A DNA stretch of 15,678 bases from Planctomycetaceae bacterium (GTDB lineage: Bacteria; Planctomycetota; Planctomycetia; Planctomycetales; Planctomycetaceae): contig CANHVD010000055.1 of the NCBI GenBank assembly GCA_947463775.1, forward strand, positions 1-15,678. The letters run 5' to 3'. The position numbers and the translations under genes were made by a program. Within the stretch, counting starts at the first letter, position 1. Each line of letters starts with the position of its first letter. Below, one piece after another: positions 14,511-15,678 of the stretch. A model generated the notes under the pieces. That model ran no database searches, had not been told where the DNA came from, and saw only the letters and a program-made list of their open reading frames with translations.

Positions 14511-15629
14511 TTACGGAGATTTTCGAAAGTTAAAAGCGGCCACGGTGCCGGTCGTCGACGAAGGCTGAAAAGAAAACTCGCTGGCCGACTTCAGCTGAAA
14601 CGTGCCGTTCAGCCGAGTCCCATCGGTGCTTTCCAGAGTCAGTTCAGACCCGCTGACGCTGAATTTTCCTGATGATTTGGACTGTTTTCCGTCTCGAATG
14701 CTGACCAGCACAAATGTCCCATTGGCGTCAAACAGAATCGCAAACGCCTCGTTGCTGGCTCGACTTGCCGACCATCGGCCAGTAAACGCTGACGGCCGGA
14801 CCGCAGCGATATTCGTTGGCGCCGGGGAACTGAGAGGTGTTACTGCTGGCGTCGCTGGATTATTTGCGTTGGATGTTGGCGATGCGGCTCCGGCAGTGGT
14901 GAGGGGACTGGCAACCGGAGCACCATTTCCCCCGGTCGCAGGATTTGATGAGTTCGCTGAAGCAATTGCCGGTGATAGCACCGATTCCAGCCGAACGGCT
15001 GATTCGGGGGCCGTGGTCGAGGACTCAGTCTTCGATAGTGTTCGGGCTGGTTCAATCTCCCACTGTGACGAAGATTCTTTGGCGATCAGAGTCAGTCGAT
15101 TGATCTCGTCGCGCAGCAATTCTCCGGTGACTCCATCGTTCCGAATCTGCCCCAGCAGTTCTGTGCGGCTGCGAGCCGAGTTAAATCCAAATCTCGCATT
15201 AGCCTGCAGTTTGTTGGCCTCCAGCAAGGACAGCAGTTTCGTGGCATCGACCTTCTGTTTGTCTGAGACCGCTCCCAAAGCCACGTCGATTTGCAAAGTT
15301 TGCTCGTCATCAGAGAGCGTGACAGAAACTGGAAACCGCCACGGCTCAAGCGATTTCATCGTTGTTACGGTTCGGGCTTCGGCAGTTTTCGATTCGAAAT
15401 TCGCGTCCCGAACCAATTGAGCAAGTTGTTCAAGGCTGGTGATTCGGCGAGCGATCCGAGGAGTCTCGACCGAGTCCGCTGCCTTCGAGGAGTCGCCTGC
15501 AGCAAAGACGCTGCCAGCCTGAACATCGGAGTACAGGTCCTTTTCTCCGGCAACGCCTACGAGGCCAACGGCTGCTGCAAAAAGGCCAGTCACCAGTTCC
15601 GTAATTTTTTTGAGTTTGTTTTTGAACAT
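14511..15629 (-). CDS. Exported protein: YbjN-like domain, low-complexity linker, beta-rich C-terminal domain
   Basis: 372 aa from the ATG at 15629. The N-terminus (KNKLKKITELVTGLFAAAVG) looks like a signal peptide or anchor with a possible cut near residue 28 or 44. Residues about 63-192 form a predicted alpha/beta unit: a helix (LEQLAQLVRDA), strands (FPVSVTLS, LQIDVALG), then LLSLLEANKLQANARFGF and a closing helix LLRDEINRLTLIA. This resembles the YbjN/type III secretion chaperone-like fold. Residues about 195-280 are an Ala/Ser/Thr/Pro/Asn linker. Residues about 281-372 (FTGRWSASR, DANGTFVLV, ELTLESTDG, FSFQ) match the C-terminal domain of the 300-aa protein at 11906-12808. Function unknown. 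The serine protease gene follows 75 bp downstream on the same strand. Confidence 0.78.
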   Translation of the reverse strand: MFKNKLKKITELVTGLFAAAVGLVGVAGEKDLYSDVQAGSVFAAGDSSKAADSVETPRIARRITSLEQLAQLVRDANFESKTAEARTVTTMKSLEPWRFPVSVTLSDDEQTLQIDVALGAVSDKQKVDATKLLSLLEANKLQANARFGFNSARSRTELLGQIRNDGVTGELLRDEINRLTLIAKESSSQWEIEPARTLSKTESSTTAPESAVRLESVLSPAIASANSSNPATGGNGAPVASPLTTAGAASPTSNANNPATPAVTPLSSPAPTNIAAVRPSAFTGRWSASRASNEAFAILFDANGTFVLVSIRDGKQSKSSGKFSVSGSELTLESTDGTRLNGTFQLKSASEFSFQPSSTTGTVAAFNFRKSP

Positions 15630-15678
15630 GGGGCGAGCTTTCTCTTCGAAGGACAGACGTGTTTTCTGTCTGAGCGAA
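15630..15678 (-). promoter_or_regulatory. Partial upstream region of the 372-aa protein gene
   Basis: Only 49 bases are present. They contain CTCAGACAGA on the minus strand (15674-15665), a 10-base motif also found about 40 bases upstream of the related gene at 12808. The promoter itself is probably outside the window. Confidence 0.3.

Noticed and set aside
14602..15420. Plus-strand open frame of 272 codons opposite the 372-aa protein
   Set aside because: The Ser/Ala-rich translation mirrors the low-complexity linker on the other strand; no ribosome site or domain.
1..15678. CRISPR arrays, tRNA or rRNA genes, insertion sequences, toxin-antitoxin or anti-phage genes
   Set aside because: No regularly spaced direct repeats, cloverleaf-like sequences, transposase or nuclease motifs were seen on either strand.

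Overview
The window looks like ordinary chromosome from a planctomycete. The evidence is the mix of families: a Tat-exported Gfo/Idh/MocA oxidoreductase, a Tat-exported DUF1501 protein, a secreted sulfatase with the CxPxR maturation motif, a large TPR protein, an isochorismatase/ThuA-like fusion, and secreted proteins with low-complexity linkers. GC content is moderate and most genes stand alone or in loose pairs. No tRNA, rRNA, CRISPR array, transposase, integrase or phage gene was seen. This assignment is inference from gene content, not from a marker gene.

Layout, left to right. (1) 1-2405, plus strand: the 3' end of a CocE/NonD-type hydrolase, then a secreted two-domain isochorismatase-like/ThuA-like protein. 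(2) 2406-2826: a gene-free stretch with two inverted repeats. (3) 2827-4988, plus: a Tat-exported oxidoreductase followed 29 bp later by dapB (lysine/diaminopimelate synthesis). (4) 5143-7818, minus: a large cytoplasmic TPR protein, convergent with dapB. (5) 8060-10198, plus: a DJ-1/PfpI-family protein, a long hairpin repeat, then a secreted sulfatase. (6) 10221-11594, minus: a DUF1501 protein, convergent with the sulfatase (22 bp between stops). (7) 11832-15629, minus: three consecutive genes for exported proteins, closed by a textbook intrinsic terminator.

The last block is the most interesting. In transcription order it encodes a 372-aa protein (YbjN-like domain, Ala/Ser/Thr/Pro linker, small beta-rich C-terminal domain), a trypsin-like serine protease with an intact His-Asp-Ser triad and a C-terminal region that resembles the same YbjN-like domain, and a 300-aa His/Tyr- then Gln-rich protein ending in the same beta-rich domain as the first protein. 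Two shared domains therefore connect three neighbouring exported proteins, which suggests a functional set. The first and third genes also share a 10-base motif at nearly the same distance upstream of their start codons. A second theme is a family of intergenic hairpins (8607-8670, 12996-13062, a half copy at 13127-13145) with a constant GTTTAAC outer end and a variable but internally paired stem.
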